From NCBI GenBank assembly GCA_016758965.1, contig JAEPRB010000091.1:79471-143470 (forward strand): DNA of 64,000 nucleotides, given 5' to 3'. The notes under the pieces were generated by a model, which was not told the origin of the DNA, did no database searches, and saw only the letters and a program-made list of their open reading frames with translations. This document shows, in pieces, positions 36,901 to 49,265 of the stretch (position 1 is the first letter of the stretch; each line of letters starts with the position of its first letter). The position numbers and the translations under genes were made by a program. The DNA comes from Circinella minor (lineage: Eukaryota > Mucoromycota > Mucoromycetes > Mucorales > Lichtheimiaceae).

Positions 36901-39252
36901 GACGATTTCACCGCGTAAACAGTTCAAAACTTTGGAGGAGAATTGTAATTCGACACGGGCAATAATGTCAGATCGATTGAAAATGTTGATCGGAAGAGAT
37001 TTCAAAGTGCCCACATCTGTATCACCGAAATTAATGGACTTGGGGATTGCTTCGACAAAGGAAGTACATGTGCGTGTCTTGCACTGAATGGCTTTACGTT
37101 CCTTTGGTTCAGCACCACTACGATCACAACCATATTCAAGAACGATACGGAAGTTACGCCGAATCAATTGTCCAGCATTGAAATCATTAATAGATGAATC
37201 TTTTCTTGGTCGATATGATACTTGAATAACACGTTCTTTTCCAGGTCGTAATACAAGATCTTCAATACGTGTATAGCTTCCCCCTGAATTTAATGTTGGT
37301 GTTGATGCTCTATCTCTTGATAATTCTATCAATCGGCTCGCTGACTCGTCGGTTGTTGAAGAATCGTATACATTATCCGTTGGCGTTTGTATCCTTGTAC
37401 CTGCACCTGTTGTTGAAATACTATTGGTGTTTCCATACGACTCTTGCGATGTTGGCGATGGAGAACTTTCATATTCTACAGTACGTGACATATTTCTTGA
37501 TGATGTTGGTGATGATGCTCTTGAACTGACTTCACTGTTAGGTGCTGATACTTCACTGATACTAGCACCAGTAGGTGTTGTTGTTATTGCGCTCGATGAT
37601 CCCTTTTCTGATTCAAGCTGTCGTTTTCCACCAATTAATCGTCCTGGAAACTCTTGATCGGATTGTTGTTGTTGCTCTTTTGTCTTCCCTCCATTTTGTT
37701 GTTGCTGTGATGTTGATGCTGCTGTACCCGGTTCCAACGCCGTTTTAATATCAAACACAACATCAGCTGTTTCAGGGATGAAACGTACTTCAACGGGTGA
37801 TTCCCCAACATTATTAAGTACTATCTGTCGCATAGTCCATGTACCCGATATACAATCGCCAAAATCAATGACATTTCCACTACTGATTATCAATGACTCT
37901 TGACGCAAGATGGAACGAACCGATGCATGGACTTTTGTTTGGACAACATTCCGTGCATCATTTGCATTTTCGATTTGTAAATCATAGTTGAATTCTCCTA
38001 CTTCCTTAGGCATAAACGTCAATCGCACACGACGATGAGAGTGACCTGGAATAGGTTCGTAATCTAATAGTTTTTTGCCGGTTTCTGCATCCGAAAATTG
38101 TAACCACCCTTCACGATTTAAATTGGATAGATCGACTGTGTTCACCAACCAATGAAGTTCGACCTCAGAATTGTTTTGAATGGTAAAGTCCCTGTAACAT
38201 TCTTCTCCCAACATGCAATCATCAAAATTGACACCTGTTTCAGCTACATCTGTCCACATCACTGATTGACATACACTTGCTCGAAACTTAACCGATAATT
38301 GATATAATGCTGGTGTAGATGTCGCTGTAGATGCTGATGTTGTTTCTTGCTCTTGCTGTTGCTGTTGTGTAGTTGTTGTTGTTGTCGTTGTTGTGGATGC
38401 TGATTCATCATCCACATAGTATCCGAAGAAAAATAAACTCCCAGTAACATTAAAGGTCTCATACATATTGCCTTCTTCAGCTGCTAAATCATGTAAACTA
38501 AATCGTCTTCCAGCCTCGGATGAATCGTTAACATCATCATTATCATCATCATTATTTCCTCGCGTCAATATATCTTCCTTTGTTCGTCGGTTTGTTTCTG
38601 GTAGAAATGCTAATATAAAAGGTCGCGATTCTTGCGGTGCAAGTTCTAGGTAATCGATATGGTTGACATAATTGAAGAGTTGATTGAAATGAAACTCGTT
38701 CGAAGCATCGTTTCTTGCCCATTCAACCGTGTTGGTAGTGGTAATAGTATCAATCACATTCACGGGCAAGTTATGTAGGTTTTCGTTATCCAGTTGAAAA
38801 GCTATTTGATTACGCAAGTTCGAGCGCATCTTGACCAGGATCCGTTGGTCGGTCAAATTGCGTATCTCTAGTCGTTTCAATGCATGTAGGCCATTTTGAT
38901 ATACATTGTCTAACGTAATGCGGTTATGAACGTTGACCAATTCAAACAATGGTTGTTTGTTGCTATTATTATTATTATTATTATTACTGCTGTTATTATT
39001 GTTGTTACTGTTGTTAGTACCATTAGAGCCATTAGTGATAGTGTTGGATGAAGCAGTAGTAGTATTAATCAAACCATTGGCCGATAATGTATGATTATGG
39101 GTGTTATTGTTTTGGTCGTCGTTATTGTTGTTGCTGTTTCCATTACCATTTCTCATCGTTATAGCATTGCTGTTGGTGTGCAAAAGATCTTCTGGATAAT
39201 AGTGAGAGGAAGACGACGACGACGACGACGAGCGCTCATTGCGACTGGTCAT
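30920..39252 (-). CDS. Giant multi-ASH/MSP-like (PapD-fold) repeat protein
   Basis: Two exons, 39252-36465 and 36330-30920, joined by a 134-nt GT-AG intron in frame, give 2,732 aa. The first 100 residues are Ser/Asn/Thr low complexity. After that, ASH/MSP-like modules recur, each with an (I/V/L)(D/N)FG or DLG strand and a following hydrophobic-NxS/T pattern: VNFDDCMLGE (about 340), IDFGDCISG (460), INFGDTDVG (740), FLDFGSIVL (850), INFGLVER (1250), LNFGPCLV (1355), DLGFSYVDPG (1770), INLGYTDKL (1935), IDLGQIG (2277). Serine-rich stretches and a Glu/Lys-rich probable coiled coil (about 1415-1490) interrupt them. No membrane segment or signal peptide is evident. Family knowledge: such domains occur in HYDIN, CFAP47, CEP192 and TMEM131. 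Which of these it is closest to cannot be said, so a scaffold role is inference. It is long, intact and intron-poor, which argues for constraint. Confidence 0.8.
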
Positions 39253-41812
39253 GTCCGGGAGATCCAGTTATATACTTTATATATGATTAAAAACGAACGA
39301 TCGAGCGTTTAGAACAAAACGTTTTATTTATTACGTTATTGTTATTGCTATAATAGATTTTGTTGAGTTGAATAATAATAATAGAAAGAAAAGAAAACAG
39401 AGAACGAAAGAGTTAGAACAAAAAAAAAAAAAAGGGCCCTGTGCTGACGTCCAGGAAAAGCCCGACCGATCAGTTTCCATGTAGGTGGAGTATGCATTGG
39501 GACCACATAGTTTTTTTTATACAAGATACAAGCTTCTTTAAAAGAATAATAAAAATTTGAGCAAGAGTTAAAGAATAATGCAGGAACTATATTTGTTTCT
39601 AGATCATAAACTAAAAACTTTGGCCCCACTTGGTTTTTTTTTTTTTGGTGACTAATAGCTTGAACCATTAAAAATTTGTAGTTTTGCACACGTTTTATAT
39701 TTTCCTCTGGTTGGCTGCTTGGAGTTCAAAAGGTGGCTGGATTTATTATTAAACTATCATACGTACTTATGTGGAATAGATATTATATATATATATATTT
39801 CTGGTACTAATAAACCTCTTTATTATATGTATTAAAGAGCGCGCTTTTTCGCCGATTACATCATTTGAGAATAAGTTAAAGAAGTTGCTTCTTTTCTTTT
39901 ACATTCGTCACTCATTTTTTTTGTTCTATATTCGTTATGATATTTCTAATTCTGTAAGTCTTAAGATCGATATATGTATTAATAAAAGCCTGTTCATGGT
40001 AGTACACACATATATATATTTATAATAAAGCAACATAATAAATTAAGAGTTATATAATCCATGTGATATAAACTGGACAACCACAAAGTAATGTAGCCCT
40101 CTTTTTTTCTACCGTTTTCGGTTATATATAAAATTAGAATAGCAGAGTGCTTTCCGTTATATAAATTTATTTTTGGTTAGCCTGTATAATACGTATGTAT
40201 ACATACAATCATCACTAATATGTATAAAGAAAACTTTCTTTGAGACTAAGAATGATGCCAATCTACTTATATATGTCTATACCACTATTTTCCACATTGT
40301 ACTTTATAAAATAAATCAAAATAATCAACAAAAGTAGTATAGCTAAGAGACAATTAGCATTATTGTTATTATATCCTATAGACAGGATTTGTTGTCAGTT
40401 GTCTGGAAAAAGAAAATCATCATGTACGTACATTACTAGTTAACGATCTCACACATAAACAAACAAAGACTCAGAGCCACAGACTCGATGCATCTGATCC
40501 ATAGTAAAGCTCTAAACACTTGGGTTCCAATGTTCTTATACTTTATTAGTATATAAACATTTCACCATGTTTGTGAGATGGCGTCATGCAGAAAATCCTC
40601 AATAATAAAATAATCCCAAAAGTCTGTATATCAGCTGGTAGGTCGAGCTAAATTATATAATCATTTATTCTTCTTTAAGACATTGATATCGGCTTCATAT
40701 GGTAAATCATCAGCTGGGTGCCTAGTTCTTGGATGGGAATTGCTATGGACACCCCAAAAACATACTATATTAAGTAACTTCAGCTCTTAAGAACACCACA
40801 CTTTTATATTTTTTCAAAAGCACACAACAATTTGATTTAGTTACATCGTATATAGCCATGTATACACTATCTATATAGTTATTATCGTTATATGCAGTAA
40901 CTTAAAAATGTTTACGTATGGAACTAATATTAACAGCTCAACTTTTTTATAATAAAAGTCAATATTTCTTATATTTTCTCACTATATCATTATGTACACA
41001 AATGGGGGTTGTAGTCCTTATTAAGACAACACAAACAAGAAGTAATGTATACTTTTAATGTTACATATGAGCGGTCAAATAAGCACTATTGGTGTTGATA
41101 ATGTTGTTACTATAGTTATATGGTCTAAGTGCTTATTTGATAACTTTTCATTTGTGGGGTGTCCGTAGGCGAAAGTATGGAGTGTCCGTAGCAATTCCAT
41201 TCTAGTATATATACTGTGCAAATGTAAGTATATAAACCAGCAGTATTTTGATACGTATTTCAACATAAAATAACCTCTTGTATATAAATAATATAATAAC
41301 GTTATAGTAATAAAACTTCTTGCAGAATTTCATTCAAATTAAATTTATCAGGCTCACATTGAACTATATAACTCTTTTCAGCTTCTTAGTTTCTTATAAA
41401 AAATATATTTTGAATTTGAGCATATGGATTGTACGTATATAATGGACATGCAGTTATATCGATGTGACTTTTTGAATAAAATCATAGAGTAAAAAAAAAC
41501 TATATTAAACTTGCCCGCGGGCTGATAAACCTCTGAACCAGGTTTTCAATGGCTTTTTTTTTAGATGCACAGTACGTATCTTGTAGTCAGAAAGTACAAT
41601 CTTTTATTATTATTTTTACTTTATATGTACTAAGAAATTGAAGCTATTTATACATTACAAAAGATTTTGATATATGTTATATATGATGTAGTATTACTAT
41701 TATAAATCTATCTCCTTGATTCAAAACAACAACTTATATTTCTTGATTTCGAACAATGTTTGTAGTAATAATGGTATATATGAAATGTTTCTTCTTTTTT
41801 TCTTCTTCCTCT
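39253..41812. other. Intergenic, AT-rich, no gene seen
   Basis: About 2.5 kb between two minus-strand genes. It includes the promoter of the giant ASH-domain gene, (TA)n near 39785-39800 and many short palindromic acgta steps. A minus frame at 39348-39689 and another at 41075-41266 have no start context or similarity that would support a gene. Confidence 0.5.
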
Positions 41813-44800
41813 TCAGGTGATAGCAATTACTACCTTTTTCCAAGCTCGCTGATACCACGTTTCACAGTCTTGTTCCACTTTCCCAATATTTTTTTCATCT
41901 TCATCATCTCCAGCAAACATCATTGTATCTATTCGTCCAGTATCCAGATCAATCTCTTTTAATGGAACCATTTTAGACTTGGTAACAATTTTGGTAATTC
42001 CGAATCCAAGAATAAATAGGATAGTACCCCCGTAATTTCCAATTAATCCAACTGCATCTGCAGGAACAAAATAGGAATATCCAGCAGCAAATGTGATGAC
42101 AGCGCATCCAATCATACCTGCAATGTCACCAAATGGATGTAATGGAGCTTGCATTGGTAAGCTTTCCATAGTTCGACCTTGTGCAATAAATGCTTGTCGA
42201 AATCTGTAATGAGCTAATGAGATTCCAAACCAAGTCGTTAAACCAGCGATACCGACTAATTTTGTAAGAATAACATATAATTGTTGTCCCGGAATAAAAA
42301 ATGTTGCGAATGCAACTAAACTGACAAGTACGGTACATGCTAAAGCATATATTGGAACACCATGCTTCGAAATATATGCTGTTTTTTTTGTGGTACATGT
42401 GTTACATATTTAGAATGAATGATGTACTGTAAAATACTATTTATATTTACTAATGGAATCAAAAGTTGTTCTATATTACTTACATAGTTTATGCCAAGCA
42501 AGTCCTTCTATAAAGTACAATTATTAATGAGTAATTAATGCAAAGTACAAAAACAAGATCTACTTTCATCAAAAGAAAAAACAGTAATAAATACCTTGAG
42601 ATAATGCTAACATTGTACGACTACTGACATAAAATGCACTATTTGCACAAGATAAAATCTTTAGGACAGGTACATTAGATAAAATAATAATAATAATAAT
42701 AGCAATGTAAAATATAGTTAATAATTGTCTAAATAGACAAATCAATTACAATATCACTTATTCCGTTATCTAATTACTAACAGTAATCAAAATAATAGCA
42801 TTCATAATGTGCTCTACACCTTGCAATCCTCCTTTTTCAAATACCATAGTGAATGGTGATACAGGTTTTTCAGTTGATCCTTCTAATTCAATTGGTTCTT
42901 TCGTGCTAAAAATTTGTGCTGATTATTGTAGTTACATTTCACAATATAATAAAACTTAATTAGTTGAACCTTTCTGCAGTTTATTATATAAATCACATGT
43001 ATTGTATAGTAACAATAAAAACCTCATTGATGATTATGCTGCTACATAGTAGATAAATAAAAAAAACGTGTTTTATTCACTTACGATCGTCATAAGGAAT
43101 TACCATACCCATAACAAAAACTGCGTAATTTTTTATTTAAACGAAGATTAGTTGTACATGTTCAGTATAAATAACAATTGGCAATTTCTGTTGTTATAAC
43201 TATTCACTTACTTGCTAAAATATAAAATACAAGAATACGCCAAAAGACGTTTTTGATAGCTCTAGGAACGTGCTAAAAAAATGAAATGTATTTGTTCTGT
43301 GAGTTTTGGCGCAACTTTTATTTGAGATACGTACTTAAAAAATTTATTGTTGACAAACCTTGCGTGGATTTCCTGTTTCACCGGCCTATATTAATGGATT
43401 TTTAGATGTTATATGTATAAAAGTTGATTATTATGTTCAGTGTCACGCTAATGCTCATATTTAATTTTACTTTCACCTATTGTTTGACAAACAATTATAT
43501 AATAATACGTACCGTAATTCCTACAATTTCGGTACCTAGAAAGTAAAAAGTATCACATAAAGTCATTAAATATCTTTTTTACTATAGAATTTCTTCCTCT
43601 CGTCAATAATGAGAAAATAAATTTTTAACTTTATACGTTACCTTGCATACTAAACACAGATAAAATCAAACAGTCGATAACTCCTTTCGCACCATATGGC
43701 AGAGCACCTGGATTATTCCAATATTCAAAACCAAAGGTTTTACCACTATAAAAGGACACACATATTTGATTTCAAAAAAAAAGGGGGGAAATATGAAATT
43801 GTTAGCACGTTTAATAGCTAAATAGGTCACTATTAAAAATAGGCCTTCTCTTATACGTAACTATATATATTTACCCAATAAGTCCTCCAGAAATGAAACA
43901 TCCGACAATGATGAAGATCAATATTGTCAATACTTTTATCTAAATGATACGTATACATTAATGCAAATGATACATTTTTATTATTTCAACAAAAGCTTTA
44001 TTATCTTTTAACTTGCCAAACTGAACCAGTATTCCGTTTCACCATAAACTCGAGTACCTAGTGTATTAATAAGGACCAATACAACCAACCAGATTGCTGA
44101 CCCTAGCATTTTTCGTCATGAATGTATAAGTATACGGAAGAAGAAAAAATAGCAGCAATTTTGTTTATATTACTCACATGCGTAATCTGGTATATCGTCT
44201 ACCCAAAATCTCATGATAATTGGCAGAGCAGTCAACTCACTAGCTACAACAATGGACCAGCATGCCTATAAAAAAACAACATACATATTGTTCGATTAAC
44301 AGTTTCTGATTGATATAATTATTGTTTTCTCTTGACAAACAAATAAGCAGACAAAACTAACCCTAATTAAATTTAAAAAAGTACAGCAAAAATATAATAT
44401 TAGTTATCTCAATTGTAATAGTAGCAACTATGATCGTATGTAAATTCGGCACACCTTCTGTCTAATTAGTTGATAACACAGATATGCAAGAATTTGGAAA
44501 CAAAAATACATAAAAGATGCTTCCCCCAGAAAAAAAAAGTTTTGTGAAACTTATTTTTACCAATAATTGTAACCAATAGCTGCACCAAAAGAATGATCGA
44601 CGAATCGTTGACAAAAAATAGTAAATGATCCAGAAATCTATTTTTTTTTCGTTCATATAGTACAAGGTTAACTGAATAGAAGCTTTTATTGCAAGAAACA
44701 AAAATAGTACAAACCGGAAGATATGCTGCCATTTCGCCCAAAGACCAAGCTACCCAAAAAACAATAAATCCAACAATAGCGTATGCTATCAAAAAATAAT

Positions 44801-45383
44801 AATATGATGATAATCTTTTAATTCAATGACATTACTTGGCTATTATAATCAATTCGCTTTGAAAATTCGCTTTACCTAGTAAGGCACCCAAAGGACCTAA
44901 CAGCATCATTTGTTTTTGTTACAATTGTAAAAAGCTCTATTAGTGCCACAAAAAGATGACTTGGTTTCACAGAAAATATAAAGTTATTTTTATATACCTC
45001 CCAAATTTAAATTTGCACCTGATCCAAGAAAAAGCCCTTGACCTATGACACCGCCTAGCGAAATCATCTACAATACAAGGTCGTTGTTTACAACATCTTC
45101 CCCCAGTTAGATATGAAGAAGAGAGAGAGAGAGAGAAATAGATTATATAGCCAGCTATTATATGTTAATATTACGACAAAACAAGATAAATATAATAATA
45201 TCTTACCGCCAAATGCCGTGCTTTGAGTGTACGTTTTAATTCATGATTTCGAGTGGACTGAGTATAAGCAACACTAGATACAGTACTACCGGTTGTATCA
45301 TCATCGTCGAACCCATAAGGATCATACATGATATTTATATCCGAAGTAATTCTTGCTTGACTTGGCCGAGGAAAATCGGTCAT
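41813..45383 (-). CDS. Amino-acid permease (APC superfamily, fungal YAT type)
   Basis: Minus-strand exons: 45383-45207, 45067-44998, 44896-44876, 44785-44715, 44637-44561, (44362), 44265-44178, 44102-44017, 43939-43875, 43745-43642, 43535-43513, 43385-43359, 43272-43212, 43120-43085, 42918-42782, 42658-42595, 42507-42484 and 42378-41813. They give 565 aa. Family blocks appear in order: GGVIGQGLFLGSG, VAWSLGEMAAYLP, FVDHSFGAAIGYNYW, RVYGETEYWFSLIKVL, GTEIVGITAGETGNPRK, SSRTMLALSQEGLAWHK, MVPLKEIDLDTGRID. About twelve membrane segments are expected, with cytosolic ends. Likely role: proton-coupled amino-acid uptake at the plasma membrane; specificity is not inferable. The junction between the fifth exon and 44265 is out of frame unless a single-G exon at 44362 is used. 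The intron from 44016 begins GC (GCAAGT). All other introns are GT-AG. Confidence 0.88.
44362..44362 (-). other. Inferred 1-nt micro-exon of the permease gene
   Basis: On the minus strand the sequence reads ...aattAG, G, GTTAGT..., an acceptor and a donor separated by one base. A ctaat branch-point-like element and a T-rich tract lie upstream. Using this G completes the TGG codon of the conserved GYNYW block and restores frame into the next exon (ACWSIVVASEL). This is an inference from frame and family pattern, without transcript data; a sequencing error or a real frameshift would look the same. Confidence 0.5.
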
Positions 45384-46992
45384 CTTTGCGTTTCTTCTTT
45401 TTCAACTTCTTGTTGGTATGTGAATTATTATAGTTGATGCGCTCTAAAAGTTTTTTTTTTTTTTCAGACAAAAGGATTATGACAACAAAATAAATAAGTA
45501 TTATATAAAAATATTTCCTTTCTTTCTTTTAGGTTGTCAAATAGTTTAAGATTTTATATGTTTTGAAATACAAAAAAAGTAAAACTAGGTAAAAAATAAA
45601 ATTGAGTGGGGAAAGGAGGACAGAAAAGAAAAAGAAAAATGCAAGTTTAAAAAAAGAATGATGAGGAATTTCTTGATTTGTACTTCTCGGGATTAAAAGT
45701 GTGCTTACTTTTTTTTTCTGTGTTCACATCATATGTGTTATGTTGTATAACCAATGTGGTGTACACTTTTTGAGATAAGGTCATCGTCATCTTAACTTGT
45801 TTTGAGGTCCCAAATTTGAATTTCAGGTATCAAATAGAGTTCGGTAAAGGTTGATCGAAATCCAACATAGAAAGTGGGTAGTTATAATTAATTATGAGGT
45901 TATTTCATATTACAAATCGCTGTTGACCAACTGTTTAATAAAGCATTTTCATCTCCTTGAGTTTATATCCTTATAGCTTACATTACGGGCATTTAAAAGC
46001 TATGACAAAAATAATATACTTTTCAACTGATCAAATAGTGTATGATAATAGCAAAAAGAAAGAATGATCTACTCGCATAATCGAACAATTTTCTTTATTT
46101 AGTTTGGCTTCAAGGAGGGGTTGGGTATCTTCTGTTAACTGCTAATCGCTAAGCCCGTAACACCTCCTCCACAACCTAAATGTTACTTAGTGTCGTACTC
46201 GCAACAAAAGTTTCAGATTATTGAGGATCTTGTTCAGTTAAGTTTTATCTTATTAATGTTTCCCTCAGCACCACCTTCAGAGTAACGAAAAATTTCATCG
46301 GGCAGAAACATATCACCAACCTTTATCAATACTTCATTAACATATGTTATTATTTTTAGCGCTATAAACCATTCTAGCTAAAAATAAAATAAATAAAAAT
46401 GATATCCATAGCAACCCAGGAAAATCTCAAATATGGAAGGCTCATCTCGAAATCGTAATGAAGCAGATAAATTGCGTTTATGAATCAAGCTCATGTTTCT
46501 ATACACGCACAAGTAAACGTTGTATCAGGTATTGGATTTTTTTGTAAAAGATCTCGAAAAAAAAAATAAGGCTAATACCCACACAATGGGTTAATGCTAT
46601 GGCTTCTGAACTATCATCTAGTTGGAATACATTATCGTATAATAATGACTATTTAAAAAAGTTCACCAATGATGCTATTTGCATCTTTTGTATTTTACTT
46701 GAATCAGACGAGCTTTTCATACAAGTTAATGATGTAAATACTCTATAGCTGATTTGGTGTTCAAAAAATATAAAAACGGTGAAAAGAAGACAATAAAAAA
46801 AAACGTTTCGGGATTTGATTTTGTTGGTGAAAAAAAAACACTCTTTCCTAATTTTCGAGAGAGAGAGAGAGGGAGAGAGGTCTCTCTCTTGGAACCAGAC
46901 AATCTATTATTATTACTATTATTATTCGCTTTTTGTTGTATAATCCATACCCCCCCTCCATTCCTCTTTTTTTTAAGAAAAAATAATAGATA
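45384..46992. other. Intergenic between divergent permease and TAF3 genes
   Basis: About 1.6 kb carrying both promoters. The left part is AT-rich with poly-A and poly-T runs. The region around 46200-46500 is less AT-rich and keeps a decayed minus-strand frame, listed separately. A GA-rich tract (46859-46880) and TTA repeats lie in the last 150 bases before the TAF3 start. Confidence 0.5.
46234..46492 (-). pseudogene. Decayed reading frame, family unknown
   Basis: On the minus strand a frame runs from about 46492 (MSLIHKRNLSASLRFRDEP) through a stop at the TAG near 46379 and continues in the same frame (LEWFIALKIITYVNEVLIKV, then DMFLPDEIFRYSEGGAEG) to a TGA at 46234. A +1 shift there continues with EQDPQ and later FVASTTLSN, again with stops. 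The amino-acid texture is unlike random AT-rich translation, so I read it as a gene or element remnant, but no family is recognised and chance is not excluded. Confidence 0.3.
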
Positions 46993-49265
46993 ATGACGGA
47001 TAAATTCTGTTACGCGTTGTTAAAAACAACAGCGTTACAGATCTTACAGTCTGCTGGATTCGATGCTGCTCATACCGACCCAACAAATAGTCTAACCGAA
47101 GTTATGAGTCAATATCTTCAACTTTTAGCTACTACAACATCATCGTATGCTGAACTCGCAGGTCGATCCAATGGAAATATTTGGGATGTTGTGGACGGAC
47201 TTAATGAACTCGGCATTACACCAGAATCGTTAAAAGAATGGTTAGACTTGGAAGGGAAAGCCCTAACTCCAACCTGGACTGCACAATCCGATCCAGGTCG
47301 AACTTTAGAAGGTGTGTTGTCGTTATTTTTTGTTTTTGCTTTTGTTTTCTTTCTATATGAATATGTTCTAATCGAAACTTTTTATTTATCTTCTACGAAT
47401 CCTTAAAAAAAATGAACGTCAATAATTATGCAGGTGCTGTAAAGAATGGACGTAACAATTATGACGATGCTTTAGTTTACGAATATAAAGATATACCTTC
47501 AGACGTCGACGAGGAAGAAGACGAAGAAGAGGAAATATATTCATTAGAAAGTGAGGAAGAAGAAGGACTGGAAAAGGAAAAAGAAAAAGGGGAAGAATCT
47601 ATACCCAAGGATGATAATAAAAAAGAACAAGAAGAGGAGAATAATGGACTTCCAGACTATATACCACCATACATGCCGCGTTTTCCGTCTTCCATCAAAG
47701 AAGACGCGACTCCGCCACCACGCGCATTACCACAAGTCATGCCATCTATTACTCAACAATCCTCACCTGGTACTGCTGTACCCGCACCTATTATCGTTCG
47801 TCACAGAAAGAAGCCTGTAGATAATCCATTCACGCACGTTGTACCATTTGAAGAATCTGCATTGGCAACTGATAAAGCAACAACTTTGGCTCTCTCATTA
47901 AATGAAAATGAAGAAAATGATAATAAACAACAACAGCAACAACAACCAGCATCAAAACGAAGGAGGGTTGCATTAAGTAGTTTACCAATGAAAAAAGCAA
48001 TGGCATCACTTGCTAGTAATAATGATCAACAACGACGGAGACAAGGGGATGTTTTAGCTGGAAATCATGAAATGTTTAGAAAATTTACACAAGATGAAGC
48101 AGCGCCAGGGAATACCATGTTTGGTAATACTAATGGTGTTTTGGAAGAATTATTACGGCGTGTGGCGCCACCAGCCATGGTATCGAAATTATCTTCGCCA
48201 AATTTATTGGTAGACGTGGCAACGGTACCAACGTCTGCAAATCCAACAAGTAATGGGACAGCATTAAATCAACAAGAAAATGTTACCATCAAAACATCAA
48301 CAACTCCATCTAATACTAATAATAATAATGGTGGTGGTACAGGTGCCACTAATAGTACATCCATGTTAGCATCGCTAGCTGGTGGTCAATATAGTCGTAA
48401 ACATTCTTTTGAAGAAAATATCACTACCCCAGGTCTCACTCAATCAGCATCATCATCAACTATCGAAAACCAATCATCCTTATCGACATCATCAACACAA
48501 CCTGCTTCAACCATAGTTACCATACCAACAACAGCAATGACAGCAGGGACTACAAACTCGGCATCTACTTCTTCTTCTAACACACCTCCTTCTCCTTCAC
48601 AGCGTTCAAATCTTACACCTATATCACTTGCATCGCTTTCTGCTGGAACAAATACTGGAGGGTCAGGGAAAACAAAACCTAGTTCTGGAAAGAGTAGTTC
48701 AAAATCTAGCTCAGGAAAAGGAACCGGAGAAAAGAAAAAGTTACCTAAATTGACACTTAATTTGACCAACGGTAGCAGCAGTAGTGGTGGTGGTAATGAT
48801 TGTATTATAGCACCATCAACAGCAGAAAATACACCTTCGTCAGCTACTTCATTAAATACACCAAAGATACGTTTCAAAATAAAACCTCCAGAACCTGCTA
48901 ATGAAAAGATTGATATTACCTCAACAGATGATTCACCTTCAACATCATCCTCTTCTGCACCGCCACCACAATCAGAACCATCACAAAACCACGCATTATT
49001 GCCTGTATCAACGTCATCTCAACAACGACAACAATCACCAGTAACAGCAACAACAATAGTAACTCATCCTTCTATTGTACCGCCATTACAAGATGAAGAG
49101 GATGTACAAGAAATTGTTCAATGTATATGTTCTAATCCAACAGTCGATTATGGTACTTTTATGATATCTTGTGATAAATGCCATGTATGGTATCATGGTG
49201 AATGTGTTGGTATTGCCGAAAAGGATAATATCGAAACGTGGTACTGTAATAATTGCAAGGCATGA
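46993..49265 (+). CDS. TAF3: TAF3-like TFIID subunit (histone fold plus PHD finger)
   Basis: Two exons, 46993-47311 and 47434-49265, give 716 aa. The intron has a GTGTGT donor and a GCAG acceptor, and the join gives LEGAVKNGRNNYDD. Residues 1-85 form a bromo-associated histone fold (TTALQILQSAGFDAA ... LTEVMSQYLQLLATT ... NIWDVVDGLNELGI). A very acidic stretch and the motif PDYIPPYMPRFP follow. A long Ser/Thr/Asn-rich linker with basic patches occupies the middle. The last 55 residues are a C4HC3 PHD finger (QCICSNP, FMISCDKCHVWYHGECVGI, WYCNNCKA). This is the layout of animal TAF3, where the fold pairs with TAF10 and the PHD reads H3K4me3. Assignment to TAF3 rather than TAF8 rests on the terminal PHD. 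Promoter recognition in the nucleus is the inferred role. Confidence 0.85.

Noticed and set aside
44178..44250. Alternative acceptor in the permease giving frame without a 1-nt exon
   Set aside because: An AG inside the exon would restore frame but remove the WSIVVAS part of a membrane helix that is conserved in the family.
48440..48877. Open frame on the minus strand
   Set aside because: Antisense shadow of the Ser/Thr-rich linker of the TAF3-like gene.
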